From Epichloe hybrida (lineage: Eukaryota; Ascomycota; Sordariomycetes; Hypocreales; Clavicipitaceae), in contig JAFEKR010000017.1 of the NCBI GenBank assembly GCA_019022495.1, positions 248,001 through 312,000 on the forward strand: a DNA stretch of 64,000 bases, in the 5' to 3' direction. Shown piece after piece: positions 23,129 to 34,309 of this stretch (positions are counted from its first letter, which is position 1; the number at the start of each line of letters is the position of its first letter). Below the pieces are notes generated by a model. It searched no databases. It was not told the origin of the DNA and was given only the letters and a program-made list of their open reading frames with translations. Position numbers and translations under genes: made by a program.

Positions 23129-24151
23129 CGTAGAAAGGAAGGCGAGCCCTTTATGGCGGCGATCGCTGTCGGATGTGACCTCCTAGAGGATATCGACGAA
23201 ACATCATCAGAAGAAGTGACAAGGACGGGGAGTGGACGTGAGCGACATGAGGCACGTTCCAGTATTTACCAGTCGAGCGGCTGCTTTGAAGTTCGGCAAG
23301 TGTCTCGAAGGCTAGCGCTGGGACGGCGAAATATTGTCGCTGGTTTGCCGGATTATGTGGGCGCAATGGCCTTGCCAATGGCCTTGCCCCGTCCGTGCTG
23401 CGAGACCTATCTGGCCATGCATAACGGCGGTTGGACGAAAAGGCTTTTTTTGGTGATGGATAGTGCAGAGTGGCACGGGAGGTTTGTGCAGCTTGATGTG
23501 CTCTGGTTGGATGCGGAGTCGTGATGACAGGGATGCTAAGCGCCGAGGTGAACGTTATGGGTGACCAGCGCCTGTGATTGGATGTGGGCCGTGCACCTGC
23601 AGACATTAGCTGCTGGTCGACCCCGCTTCTCAAAATATCACAAGAGACAAGAAGGGTTGCTCAGTACTCCGTACGGTATATCCGTACGAAACGTTGACTT
23701 CTTAATACAATGCATACCTCTCTCTTTGTCAACCAACAAGAATACACAGACTGCTTACTGGACCATATGGATGGGCACGAGAAGGGGGCACGGCGAGGGA
23801 CGCAACACCTGTGAGGCGGGCTTGTCTACGTAGTAGTGAAAGATCCATTTTTAAAGTGGATACTTTTCTTATAAACCGCTTTTCTGAAGTTCCCGTTCTA
23901 ATTACATCAACTTGCTTGTGTTCAGTAATGCTCATCACATGACCTCGCGACTGACAGGCGTTGTGCCTGACACGCTGCAATCCAGCCACAAGCCTCACAC
24001 AACAAGTGGAAGCTACACAAGAGCAATTGTTCGCTGTTGGTGTGGTCGGTAGAACTTGCTTGTACTTTTGTTGTCGGCTCGGTTTTATTGCTATTGTATC
24101 AATGCGTATCTGCCCATACTCGCGTTCCCACCAACGCGTCAACGCGCTATC
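23129..24151. promoter_or_regulatory. divergent intergenic region, membrane protein / Srs2
   Basis: About 1 kb between two start codons, presumed to hold both promoters. No specific site is called. A TCCGTACGGTATATCCGTACG stretch near 23668-23688 has internal symmetry. Confidence 0.45.
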
Positions 24152-27106
24152 ATGGCTGCCACAGATTCGGATTCAATCTTGAAGTCGCTGAACAAGGCTC
24201 AATGTCGCGCTGTCACATCAAATGCGCCAACAGTAGCCATTCTAGCTGGTCCAGGAAGTGGTAAGACGCATACGTTGACATCTCGTGTGGTATGGTTGGT
24301 TCAACAGGCGGGTTATCAGCCTGCCGACATCATTGTCGCAACTTTCACAGTTAAGGCTGCCAGGGAGATGAAGGAGCGGATCAGAAAACGACTGGGTGAA
24401 GAAAATGAGAGAAAAATAGTTCTAGGAACCTTTCACTCTATTGCTCGTCGATATCTAGCAACCTATGGCAAGCGAATTGGGCTGGACTCGAAGTTTGCGA
24501 TCGCAGACGATGGGGACTCTCGTGCCATCATCCAAAGAATCATCAAGAGACTCGATTTGAAAATTGAGCCTTCACATGCCAAGGCTTGGATTAGCAAGAG
24601 GAAATCGAAAGGAACTACACCAACTCCCAAAAACGGGAAGCAAAAAGACAATCCATCACTGGACATTTGCTACCGAGAGTACCAAGAGCATCTTGCCAGA
24701 GCTAATCTGCTAGACTATGACGATTTGTTGGTACGATGCGTTGAACTACTCGAGGAACACCCCTCATGTGTGTCCAATGTGCAGGCCGTGTTAATTGACG
24801 AGTATCAAGACACCAATGGCATACAATACGACCTGATGAAGCTCTTTGCTCAGGCGCGACAAAGAATCACAATTGTGGGTGACCCAGATCAAAGCATCTA
24901 TGGCTGGAGATCTGCAGAAATCAAGAATCTGTATCGACTTCTACGTGACTACCCCGAAACAGACGAGATATCATTGGAAGAAAATTACCGTTCCTCCCAA
25001 CTCATACTCGACTTATCACTGAAAGTCATTCAGCAAGACACCAAACGATACGAAAAAGTTCTTTTGCCGGTTCACACTAAGGGAACGAAGCCGGTGCTAA
25101 GAAAGCTTAGGAGCTCACCTGTGGAGGGGGAATGGATCGTGTCAGAATTAAGGAGGGTGACATCAATGTTTGGAGGTTCGCTGAAGAATGAGGATGTAGC
25201 TGTCCTCCTACGCTCAGCGTCACTATCGAGACACATAGAATCGGCTCTAGGAAAGGCAGGTATCTCCTACCGCATGATTGGTGGACACAAGTTTTACGAG
25301 CGCAAGGAGATCAAGATTCTCCTGGATTATCTACGAGTCGTGTACCAACCGGACAACAATGACGCTGTTGCACGAATAATCAACGTACCTCGGCGCGGCA
25401 TTGGGGAGGCAACAATCAAGTCTCTCCTAGAAGAAGCCGAGAAGTCTAAACTCAGTCTTTGGGCTCTGCTATGGAGGCATTGTCGTGGTGGACGACAAGC
25501 AACAACCAAGATACGGCCAATCATGGAGCAGAAGCTGAATACGGAATTGCTGAAAATCATTTCTGCGTTGCGTCAAAAAGCAGAGCAGATCAGCGAAATG
25601 GGTGCATTCTCGTTGGTGGACCTGATTGAGCAGCTAGTGAACCAGCTTAACTTCCAGAAGTACTTGGAGGCGGAATACGAAGAGGAGCACGAGCAGCGAT
25701 GGGCTAATGTGCAGGAACTATTCAACGTGGCCAGAGATTTCGCACGGGACTTTGGCAACCCCGAGGAGGAAGAGTTACCTGAAATCGCCGAGGTGCAACA
25801 AGCAAAAGAGGATGACATACTCGGCAGGTTTTTGGCCAACGTAGCGTTGGCATCAGACGCGCAATCGGACGACAAACAGCAGGACAAAACATGCCAAATC
25901 ACGATATCGACCATCCATGCTGCCAAAGGCCTGGAATGGCCAGTCGTCTTCGTTCCATCAGTTTATGGAGGGTCGATACCGCACTCTCGAGCAGACGACA
26001 TGGACGAGGAGAGACGGCTGCTCTACGTAGCAATGACACGCGCCAAAGCCTTGCTTTACCTGAGCTGCCCGATGTACGGACCCCAAGGACTCAGTAACAA
26101 GGTCGACCTTTCGCCTTTTGTGTCGTCATTCGCTGCAGCTTTTGATCAAAAAGGGCCGTCGTTCGACCGACCAGTTGTCGAAAGTATTGGGAGAATCCTT
26201 GGTCGAGTTGTCCCATCCGAGAAGGCGATATTCGATAAGCTTCCCCCATTGTTTTGTCCCGAAGACGATAAATTCCCAATTGAACCGTTGGATCCAAAAG
26301 AAGCCGATCCACTGGATCCGGATGCAGAAACGCAGTCCGCCAGGCCACCGAAGAAACAAAAGACGAGATACGGCCCCAGCGCCTCAGGTGAGAGGCAATG
26401 GAGACCAGAATATGCCACTACAATGGAGCAGAGCGATGGTTTCACCATGTCATCAATGCCAGCGTTTGTCACTGCTGGAGCTCTTGCAGCATCCAAAGTG
26501 AAAGCAACATCATCTTTAAATGCCGAAAAAGCTGATTCGAAACGAGGACCCAAGACGGATCCCACCAACAGACGGCCGGACCAGCGTAGTCTTCTTGGCT
26601 ATATAACAACAGAGTCCAAGGCACCAGCCACGACCATGAGTAGTCGCAGAATTCAGCCAGTGGACTATTCATTAGCTCGGTATGAGGCCGCTGCATCTAG
26701 AGCGGCTCGCCTCGCGGCGGCACAACCCAATGTGTGTAATGAACAAAAGCCTGCGATTGACCCAGAATTCGCGAGACACAAGATCCGGGGATCAAAGCCA
26801 ATATCGCGAAGCCCCATCGGCAGACCAGCCTCAAGTGAGCTCCTCGGCAGACAATATGCCTGCTTCTCCAGTTCGCCCCCCAGGCAGGAATCTCCCGAGC
26901 CACCCAAAGACGAGCCATCAGCCACGGTAGCCGCGCCCCCTAAAGCATGCACGAGCTTCCACTCCACGACCTTTACGGCAATGAAGCCTGTTGGGGGTGT
27001 AAGACGACCAGTCGGACTGGGCCCACCACCGTCCATGGATCGTCTACGGAAACCGTTCAAGCCACTGACGATTAACCGTCCGCAGGGTCAACCAAGAAAG
27101 CCATGA
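24152..27106 (+). CDS. SRS2: Srs2/UvrD-family ATP-dependent DNA helicase, 984 aa
   Basis: Single exon. All superfamily 1A helicase motifs are present in order: Walker A AGPGSGKTHT, TFTVKAAREM (Ia), DEYQDTN (II), GDPDQSIYGWR (III), ENYRSS (IV), TIHAAKGLEWPVV (V) and YVAMTRAKALLYLS (VI). The ~330-residue C-terminal tail is disordered and basic/Pro-rich. It includes QRSLLGYI starting at Q811, which resembles a PCNA-interacting (PIP) box. Yeast Srs2 moves 3' to 5' and strips Rad51 from single-stranded DNA, limiting recombination at forks, and is recruited by SUMO-PCNA. ATG at 24152 was chosen because the helicase core begins about 10 residues later (LNKAQCRAV); the frame is open upstream, without similarity. 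Confidence 0.93.
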   Translation: MAATDSDSILKSLNKAQCRAVTSNAPTVAILAGPGSGKTHTLTSRVVWLVQQAGYQPADIIVATFTVKAAREMKERIRKRLGEENERKIVLGTFHSIARRYLATYGKRIGLDSKFAIADDGDSRAIIQRIIKRLDLKIEPSHAKAWISKRKSKGTTPTPKNGKQKDNPSLDICYREYQEHLARANLLDYDDLLVRCVELLEEHPSCVSNVQAVLIDEYQDTNGIQYDLMKLFAQARQRITIVGDPDQSIYGWRSAEIKNLYRLLRDYPETDEISLEENYRSSQLILDLSLKVIQQDTKRYEKVLLPVHTKGTKPVLRKLRSSPVEGEWIVSELRRVTSMFGGSLKNEDVAVLLRSASLSRHIESALGKAGISYRMIGGHKFYERKEIKILLDYLRVVYQPDNNDAVARIINVPRRGIGEATIKSLLEEAEKSKLSLWALLWRHCRGGRQATTKIRPIMEQKLNTELLKIISALRQKAEQISEMGAFSLVDLIEQLVNQLNFQKYLEAEYEEEHEQRWANVQELFNVARDFARDFGNPEEEELPEIAEVQQAKEDDILGRFLANVALASDAQSDDKQQDKTCQITISTIHAAKGLEWPVVFVPSVYGGSIPHSRADDMDEERRLLYVAMTRAKALLYLSCPMYGPQGLSNKVDLSPFVSSFAAAFDQKGPSFDRPVVESIGRILGRVVPSEKAIFDKLPPLFCPEDDKFPIEPLDPKEADPLDPDAETQSARPPKKQKTRYGPSASGERQWRPEYATTMEQSDGFTMSSMPAFVTAGALAASKVKATSSLNAEKADSKRGPKTDPTNRRPDQRSLLGYITTESKAPATTMSSRRIQPVDYSLARYEAAASRAARLAAAQPNVCNEQKPAIDPEFARHKIRGSKPISRSPIGRPASSELLGRQYACFSSSPPRQESPEPPKDEPSATVAAPPKACTSFHSTTFTAMKPVGGVRRPVGLGPPPSMDRLRKPFKPLTINRPQGQPRKP

Positions 27107-27647
27107 CGGCGAGAGTGATAGGGGATGGGAAGCCGAGCTGGTTGGTGTCAGTGATGGCGTGGCAATACCAGATTAACGCTCAAGCGTCATGTTCGCGTTC
27201 ATGGTTGTGTAGACTTGTTGGAGCATGTAAATGACGAGAGAGACGACGGCATCTAAGTTTGTCTCCGTTTGATAACCCACCCAACGTTTGGGAAAGTCTG
27301 GGGTCCACGGCGCAGCTCAACTTATCGCAGAGCGTATGTATACATACAATACAGTGGGGTGTAAGGGATAATCCACGCACAAATTAGTGGCCAGTTGTTG
27401 GCTGCGCCGCTTTTTTGATGCAAACACCACCACACCACCACCACACCACCAGTTGACGGCCGACCACCAGGCACTTGCGACGACATTTCTGCCTACTCCC
27501 AAGTAGAACGAACGCATCTCTGCCTCCTGCCTCCTGCCTCCCCCAAACCGCAGCGCAACTCCTCATCTTCACCAAATCCCTCCCCTCTCTCACCCACCGT
27601 CATAACCCCGTTGCTTCTCCGTTCCTCGCAATCGAAAATAGAAAATC
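27107..27647. other. intergenic region, Srs2 to RING gene
   Basis: No gene is seen. CACCACCACACC-type repeats lie near 27424-27452, and a (TGCCTCC)3-like array near 27520-27542 sits in the pyrimidine-rich sequence before the RING gene. Confidence 0.55.
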
Positions 27648-28374
27648 ATGGCTTCACAATACGAAGGTTCGTAAACCGCCCCCCTGTCCGCAAAACCAAG
27701 ATTCGTAAACCAAGAAGTAAAGCAAGAACAGAAAAAAAAAAGTCACAAAAACACATGATTCCAAAGACGACAAATCATCTAACCCCCTCCCAGTAGAGCA
27801 CAACGTGCGATTCGCCCCCTCGGCCCCCTCAACCCGCCGCATCAACATGGCCTCCTTCTTCTCCCTCCTCGACCGCGTGTCCGAGTCCCCCTCCGGCACC
27901 GCCACGCCGCACAACAACCCCAACGCGACGCCCACGCTCCCCGACGTCGCCAACGTCTTCCGCCTCGTCCAAGACCAGATGCAGACGCTCGCCGCGACGG
28001 CGCCCACGGACGACAACCGCTCCTTCCTGATGGACCTCGTGTCCGCGCTGGACGAGGACATCCACGACCCCCCTTCGCGGCTCGAGGGCGTGAGCCAGGA
28101 ATTTCTGGACGCCCTGGAGAGGGTGAGTCGCGGCAGGTTGGGCAGCGGGGAGGATTGTGCCATTTGCAAGGTGCCGTATCTGGAGGACCAGTATTGCTTG
28201 GTGGTGGAGCTGCCGTGCAAGGGGAGGCATCAGTTTGATCTGGAGTGTGTGGGACCGTGGCTGAGGAGCAAAGGGACGTGTCCCATGTGCAGAGAGGAAA
28301 TGGGCAAGAAGAAGGTTGTTGCCACTGCGGAGGAGGACGATGGTGAGGACGATATGGATATGATGTACGCTTGA
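27648..28374 (+). CDS. RING-finger protein, probable E3 ubiquitin ligase, 199 aa
   Basis: Exons 27648-27666 and 27794-28374. The first exon encodes only MASQYE plus one base; the intron has a GTTCGT donor. The acceptor is a CAGTAG tandem (NAGNAG), so the product either keeps or lacks one Val. The C-terminal RING runs CAIC (about residue 115), LPCKGRHQFDLEC, then CPMC. The position of the usual second His of a RING-H2 finger is Asp, a ligand known from Rbx1. An acidic DDGEDDMDMM tail ends the protein. Such RING proteins bind an E2 enzyme and transfer ubiquitin; the substrate is unknown. Confidence 0.85.
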
Positions 28375-28726
28375 AAGGGGGGTGAGGGGGGGGGGTGTTC
28401 AAAGGTTGTGGTCTTGAAGGAGTCCTCTTTTTCTTGTTCCTTTTACTGGGGCATGGCGAGAATGGCGTACTGGGAGGTGCGAATTGGTCAAAGGAGGGGG
28501 TGAAGGGGGTTAAGAATGTGTGGTTTAGGTGACAAGTTGGATTTTTTGACAATGGGGCGTCTACAATCGATGGGAGGGATCGCATGTGTCAAGACACGAA
28601 AGGCATAGCATTGCTCGTCTTTAATTTTGTTCCAGCCACTGGGGTAGGGCATTTTTTTCCCACCCATTTTTTTTTGTTGTCCCCCATCATTCATTCATGA
28701 AGCGTAACTCCCTCGCGCAGCCTCCG
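28375..28726. other. convergent intergenic region
   Basis: The 3' ends of the RING and DUF3632-like genes meet here. Only G-runs and T-runs are seen. Confidence 0.55.
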
Positions 28727-29656
28727 TTAGCCTTCAATCTCCTTCATCTTGTCCAATGCCTTCTGGGCCTTTTCCTTGGCAGCACCGCTTCCCGCGCCGG
28801 CGCCCAGAAGGCCGATTCTCTCCCGCCAAAAGTTCCATCGCTCGGTCGTCAGTCCAGACTTGTCGCTCTTGAACAAGCTTCCAGGCTTCAAGGCGCGCGT
28901 CTCCATGGCATCCAGCTTCTCGACTTCGGTCCCCCTCTCGTACAGTTTCTTACCAGCATGAGTGATCCACTCATACGCCGTGGCGATCCTCGTGTCTTTG
29001 GCATTGGGCCGATCCTCGGGCGTCTCTTCGAGACCAGAGCGCAGTTCCCAGATGGCAAAGTTGTGCCAGTCTTGAAGAGAGAGGCCGTAGAGTCGGGCGG
29101 CAAATGAGTTGAGGGACACCCATTCTTGAATCGAGGCCGTTTCGTTGTCTGAGCCGTCAAAGTCGGGGGACACTGTGGCGAAGCCATATTTTTTTGTCAG
29201 TTACTCGGGGGAAACCGTATTCCGACACTGAGGAGAAGTAGAGGTTCGTGGGACAAGAACAACAACAAGGTACTCACGATTCCATGCATCTCTCATGACG
29301 GGTCCCAACATGGGCAATTCCCCCCAGACCCTCGTCTTCTGTCCCCACATCTCAACCTCTTCATCCCTCTTGGTCTTCAACTTGGCTACCGTCAGGGCCA
29401 GGAGCTGCTGGCGCTCATCATGGGCGGGGATCTTCTTGGCCACGCCTACAAGGATGGTCCAGAAGCTCCAGAGCCAGTCTTCTGCTTCGGATGAATCGGT
29501 AGGGTAGAGCTTGTCGATTTCACTGGCCGTGGTTTCGGCAAGGTCTTCGGTGGGAGAGGACTTGTTGATGGCGTTAGAGAGGACAGAAACAATATGGGGC
29601 TCGTGTTTGGAATCGGCGTCTTTGGAGACGGAGCTGACGTCGATGGGGGAAGCCAT
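28727..29656 (-). CDS. DUF3632-like fungal protein, 274 aa
   Basis: Exons 29656-29278 and 29172-28727 on the minus strand; the intron has a GTGAGT donor and CACAG acceptor, phase 1. The protein is predicted soluble and all-helical. Recognisable blocks are LYPTDSSEAEDWLWSFWTIL, HDERQQLLALTVAKLK, W-rich MWGQKTRVWGELPMLGP and, after the splice, SIQEWVSLNSFAARLYG and WHNFAIWELRSGLEE. This Trp-rich pattern is that of the fungus-specific DUF3632 family, whose function is unknown. I assign the family from memory of its pattern, not by a search. It is divergent from the kynurenine formamidase gene. Confidence 0.75.
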
Positions 29657-30488
29657 GGTCGCGGTCTGGCCGTGGAGTCGGGGACGACGAGGTTGTTGAT
29701 GGCTTGGAGGAGGAGGAGGAGGAAGCGCGTGGCGGGGTGGGAGCTGAACGGGGATTTGACGACGTTGCTTACGGCAGCCGTGACTCGTGAGGCGTGGTGA
29801 GTGTGCTGTCGGGAATGAAAATGGAGACAAGGCTCCTTTTGATGAAGCAGCCGGGCGGCTGAGGGGTTCGGAATTGGCTGAAGAAGCGAGAAATGGCGAC
29901 GGTTTCGTCCGTTTTTTTTTTTCCTTGTTGTTTTCGCAGCCCTTGTTGTAAACATGCTCGAAGTCGAGTGAAAGTGCCCCGCCGGAGCAGTTACGGACTA
30001 CGTCACTCGGCAAACCGCTTGCCACTTGTAGGCAACAGAATCCATCTTGCCAAGTATATTCTCCAGCCCCCGCAAGGCAAAGCCAACTAGCGAAATCCCT
30101 CACCCAACAATTCCCCGTTGAGGCCCAACGAGGTTACCAGTGGTTGCACGAGGTTGTATTACATGTATGTTGCATGTACGGGGAAGAATGGACCCGGCTT
30201 TTGACCGTCCCGTCACACATACATGTATGTACATGAGATGGACCCACTTTGGGCCATCCAGCACCCGGATCGGTCGGACACTTGTTGACTGAGATGATCG
30301 GCAGAAACCCCATCACGGCGGACAAAACCCATCTACGCCGCCGCGGCAATTCGAACCCGTTCTTTCTTCATCCTTCAACAGCTCGGGTCCAGAGGAAGCC
30401 AGCGGGCACGACGGCGAAGAAGAAACATTTTGTCCGCTGCAGTGGTGGCGATACTCCCTCCGTACCGTCGACCAAAAAAAAAGACGAC
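29657..30488. promoter_or_regulatory. divergent intergenic region, DUF3632 / formamidase
   Basis: Contains two TACATGTA palindromes (30160 and 30220) with flanking ATGTACATG symmetry, and a CGGACTA heptamer near 29995. No specific regulator site is assigned. Confidence 0.45.
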
Positions 30489-31496
30489 ATGGGTTCGACA
30501 CCAGATCCCTGGTCAGAAACACCTTGGGGCCGCCGGGAAGATCTCGCCGTCCCCATGTGGCAGAAACGCCGAGTCCCCTATGTTTCCCATCCGAACAAAC
30601 TCCAACACGTCGATGTCTGGGTCCCCGCAAAGTACGCGCCTCACCCCGACCGCGACCGCGACCGCCCCCCGGCCTCATCATGGCTCCCAGATGCTCCTCA
30701 CACCCTCTGGGTCGTCTACATCCACGGGGGCGCATGGCGCGATCCGCTCATCACGTCCGAGTCCCTCGAGCCGGCGCTGAAGAGCCTCCCGCCGGCGTGG
30801 CTCGCATCGACGGAGACGCCCGTCGCCTTCGCCTCCGTCAGCTACACCCTGTCCCCGTACCCAGATCACCCGTCGCAACCCAGCGTCCCCTCGGACCGCA
30901 GCCGCAACGCCGCGCACCCGGCACACATCCTCGACGTCCTCGAGGCCATCTCCTTCCTGCAGCGGCGGGCGGGCTTCCGAGACAACTACATCCTGGCCGG
31001 CCACAGCTGCGGCGCCGCGCTGGCGTTTCAGGCCGCCATGGATCCGGCGAGATGGGCCGCCGTCGACAGTCTTGCCGTCGTCGTCGAGCCACCCTCGATG
31101 GTCCTGGGGCTGAATGGGCTGTACGACCTGCCGGAGCTGACGGAGGATCCTGGCGGCGGACATGAACGACATCGCCGCGTGTACGCGCAGCTCACGAGCA
31201 ACGCCTTCGGCCATGACAAGAATCTGTGGAGAGCCGTCAGCCCGGCGCTGGTGGAGAGCTGGGCGACGGAGTGGCCGGGCGGCAGGCACGTCATGCTTGT
31301 GCAGAGCCCTGGAGATGCTCTGGTGCCGTATAGGCAGGCCGAGAGAATGAGAGACGGCCTCGTCGCGTCCAAGACGGACAAGTTGGTCGTTGAGCTGATT
31401 GAAGGCGACGGTGACCACGACGATATTTGGAAACAGGGCACGCTGATGGCTGAAGTACTCGTTCGGGCCATCCGCACGGCGTCAAGCCTGTCGTGA
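30489..31496 (+). CDS. BNA7: kynurenine formamidase (arylformamidase), 335 aa
   Basis: Single exon. Alpha/beta hydrolase with the oxyanion motif HGGAW (YIHGGAWRDP), nucleophile elbow GHSCGAAL (Ser), an Asp in SPGDALVPY and a His in the closing GDGDHDDIW, in the order expected for fungal Bna7. The enzyme hydrolyses N-formylkynurenine to kynurenine and formate in tryptophan degradation and de novo NAD synthesis. The length is somewhat over the yeast protein (about 260 aa) owing to insertions (PHPDRDRDRPPAS and a loop before the Ser). The start at 30489 was chosen because the conserved N-terminus follows closely; the frame is open further upstream. Confidence 0.85.
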   Translation: MGSTPDPWSETPWGRREDLAVPMWQKRRVPYVSHPNKLQHVDVWVPAKYAPHPDRDRDRPPASSWLPDAPHTLWVVYIHGGAWRDPLITSESLEPALKSLPPAWLASTETPVAFASVSYTLSPYPDHPSQPSVPSDRSRNAAHPAHILDVLEAISFLQRRAGFRDNYILAGHSCGAALAFQAAMDPARWAAVDSLAVVVEPPSMVLGLNGLYDLPELTEDPGGGHERHRRVYAQLTSNAFGHDKNLWRAVSPALVESWATEWPGGRHVMLVQSPGDALVPYRQAERMRDGLVASKTDKLVVELIEGDGDHDDIWKQGTLMAEVLVRAIRTASSLS

Positions 31497-31567
31497 GTAA
31501 TTTTAAACAACACATGATTCTAATAATCAGAATTTCAAACCTTGATAGGATAGCAATGACTTGGCGC

Positions 31568-31594
31568 TTTTTTTTTTTTTTTTTTTTTTTTTTT
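31568..31594. repeat. T27 homopolymer tract
   Basis: An uninterrupted run of 27 T between the convergent formamidase and SDR genes. It may be a poly-A tail relic on the minus strand or simple slippage. Confidence 0.9.
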
Positions 31595-31699
31595 GGCTGC
31601 AGGCCTGCTCTGCTCTGTGGCTTCAGATAGATAGCATTTCCATAACCACGAGCCCATGCCAACGTCCACGTCCGCGTCCACGTCCGCGACCCCCATCAT

Positions 31700-32714
31700 C
31701 TACGCAATCGACATCTTCATGCCCCCGTTGGCACATACCACACTCCCCGTTGTCCAACCCGCCTCCTCCGAGCACAGCATATCAATCGTACCGGCAATCT
31801 CACTCGTGAAACCCGGCCTCCTCCCCCCCATTCCCTCCCTCACCGTCCTGTCAAACCTCTCCGCATCCGCCCCCGCCAGCTCCAGCACCTCCTTCTCCCC
31901 GTCATACGCTGCCAGCGGCGCAGCATCCACGTACGGCTGGTTGATCTTCCAGAACTTCTCGCCCGCCTGCGCGTACATGTCCCCCCACGCGGGGCCGGGA
32001 TTCACGGCATTCACCGTGGCCCTGCCCGCCAGCTCGCGACTCCACGTCCTCGTCATGGCCTCCACGGCCGCCTTGCTGCCCGCGTACACGGACTGCCCCT
32101 GGTACCCAATCGACGAACTGACGCTCGACACGGTCACGATCCGTCCCGACCGGTCATTCGGCAGGTGCGGCGCCACGGCCTGCGTGAGGAGCAGCGGCGC
32201 GAGCACATTCGCCGTGTACACGCGGTTGAACTCGTCTGCTGTGATGGGGCCGAGTGCCTCGTCGTTCAGAGCCTGGTTCGACGCCACGCCCGCGTTGTTG
32301 ATGAGAATGTCGATCCGGAACCCGTCCCCTGCACCACCCCCGCTGTACGACGAGAAGAGCTCCCTTGCTGCTTCGAGGATGGTCGTCGCCGCGGACGCGG
32401 GGTCACACAGGTCAGCCTGCACGGGGAGACAGTGAATCGAGTGTGTGGTGGAGAGGTCCGCGCAGAGCTGCAGCGTCGGTGCCTTGGACGACTCCGAAGT
32501 GTATGCCACGAGGAGGTTGGCCCCCTTGGCGGCGAGTCGTCTAGTGACTGCTTCGCCTATGCCTGTTTATTTATTTTTTTAATATATTTTTTCCATATTC
32601 ACAGATGGTGACTAGAGTTGGTGTGCGAGTGACGAGGGAGAGGGGAGTCCAGTCCTGCGTACCTCTGGATCCGCCAGTGACAATGGCAAGTTTGTTCTCA
32701 TACGGCCGGGCCAT
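31700..32714 (-). CDS. short-chain dehydrogenase/reductase, 304 aa
   Basis: Exons 32714-32663 and 32562-31700 on the minus strand; the intron (GTACGC donor, ACAG acceptor) splits the cofactor loop, and splicing restores TGGSRGIG at residues ~14-21. Further classical SDR motifs: NNAG, a catalytic Ser in VSSVSSSIGYQG, and YAGSK (Tyr/Lys). The C-terminus WTTGSVVCANGG is the usual substrate-loop end of classical SDRs. The protein is a cytosolic NAD(P)-dependent oxidoreductase. The first strand continues into LLVAYTS rather than an acidic residue, which leans towards NADP(H); the substrate is unknown. Confidence 0.9.
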
Positions 32715-33423
32715 CTTTTTCATATGCAAGTGTCGTGATTGGGGTCAGGACTCGACCATCAAAGGCACAGCACCAAACGTTGAGGATGGACTGCGTGGGG
32801 TGAGCAACAGACGGATCTTGGACTTTAAGTCACTTGACCGTCACGAATTGGAAGCTCCGGTGGGGGTCCAAGGAGTACTCGCTTTCTGGTGGCACTTTTT
32901 CCGTCTGTGGTGTCTTGCCTACCCTATGCTTTGAAATGACCAGAGCGCTAGGATGCGTACGGATTACGCTGTGCAACGTGTATCCAAACCCGCGTATCCC
33001 AGGTCAGTGAATTCTCGTTTTCATGGCCATAAATTATCTGTACATATCCACGGCGCAAGCGACGCCGACGCCTCGTGTGACGAAGAAAAGATGAATCGAC
33101 CGTTGATGACCCTCCCAACTCGGGCGTCGCGATTGATCAGCCACGTTGCCTCTAGTAGACAACAAACACAAACAGCTGCGATTGGGCCTGGCTGACCGAG
33201 GGAAGGGGGATTTTGCGAGGATGATCGGACTCGCCGACGGGAGGTCTGGGGATTGATGCCGACTCGATGTATGTATTGCCCTGCCCATCAGCGGCCGAAA
33301 AGCAAGGCAAGCAAGGCAGGCAGGCATGTTTGACGCGGCAGATTCCGTGCAAGTAGGAGCCATGGCTGATCCACCCTGCTCAAACAACGTTTCAGAACTG
33401 GAGCGAGCACGTGGAGAAAAGTT

Positions 33424-33477
33424 GTGCATTCACTGTGCATTCACCGTGCATTCACCGTGCATTTACTGTGCATTACT
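33424..33477. repeat. 11-bp tandem repeat GTGCATTCACC
   Basis: Nearly five copies (GTGCATTCACT, GTGCATTCACC twice, GTGCATTTACT and a partial). Confidence 0.88.
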
Positions 33478-33755
33478 CGGTACATTGTACGTACAGGGTG
33501 TGATGATTCGAAGCGTGAATCAGCGAAGTCTACGGATTGAAGATTGAATCCGTAAGGATTACCGAGCATCAACACCAAGATCAAGACATGACCAGCGTTT
33601 GCGCGGTATTCTCGAAGCTTGTCGGACCCCGTCGCTTCCACACAGCCAGGATGCACAATACCACTTGCATCAGCCACCAACGGCAGCACGGTTACTTACT
33701 AATGTACATGTACTTACTTGATGCGGTCGGGTGTCAGTGGGTGGTGTGTCACCCG

Positions 33756-33860
33756 CCGAGCCACCCACCGAGCCACCCACCCACTCGCAACCAACGCCAG
33801 ACCACTCCTGGCCACTCCTGAGTCCTCCTGGCCACTCCCGGCCACTCCTGGCCAACTCCA
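33756..33860. repeat. CCGAGCCACCCA x2 followed by GCCACTCCTG x6
   Basis: Two 12-bp units at 33756-33779 are followed, after a short gap, by six imperfect 10-bp GCCACTCCTG units at 33801-33860. Confidence 0.8.
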
Positions 33861-34309
33861 GACCACCAGGCCGGACCGCTGAATGGATTGATTGCCCGTT
33901 GATGCTCCCGATCTGAAACAAGCTTTTGGTCTTTTCCTGATAGCGCGCTACCTGAATACGACGACTGAGTCGCCGCTCTTCGCTTCACGCCCCAGCTCGT
34001 TTGTACATGTATGTACAATGATTACATATCACACACCCTAGTTGTTCTGGTTGTTCTCGAATCACGCAACCCCCCGACCCACCTACCTTCCTCAGACCGG
34101 ACCGCAACTTCGACGTCGAGAAAAAAAAAACTCCGAATCAAAGGCCGCATTTGATCGATACAAGCGCCTCACTCGACCTTCAACTATTAGACGTCCTTGT
34201 CAGTCACCCGCAGCCCAACAGGCTTTCGATATCCAGCATGCTTTTTGGCTTGCCACTGAGATAAACCCTCTCTGTTCTCCTCTGCCCTTGGCAACTTCGT
34301 CCGACAGCC

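Larger units (their letters stand above)
32715..34309. other. gene-free divergent region, SDR to kinase
   Basis: About 1.6 kb with no recognised gene. It contains the tandem arrays at 33424-33477 and 33756-33860 and TACATGTA palindromes at 33705 and 34004. Presumed promoters of the SDR and kinase genes lie at its two ends. Confidence 0.55.

Noticed and set aside
30340..30370. TTCGAA-containing stretch resembling a tRNA T-arm
   Set aside because: The flanking bases do not form a T-stem and no D- or anticodon arm can be folded around it.
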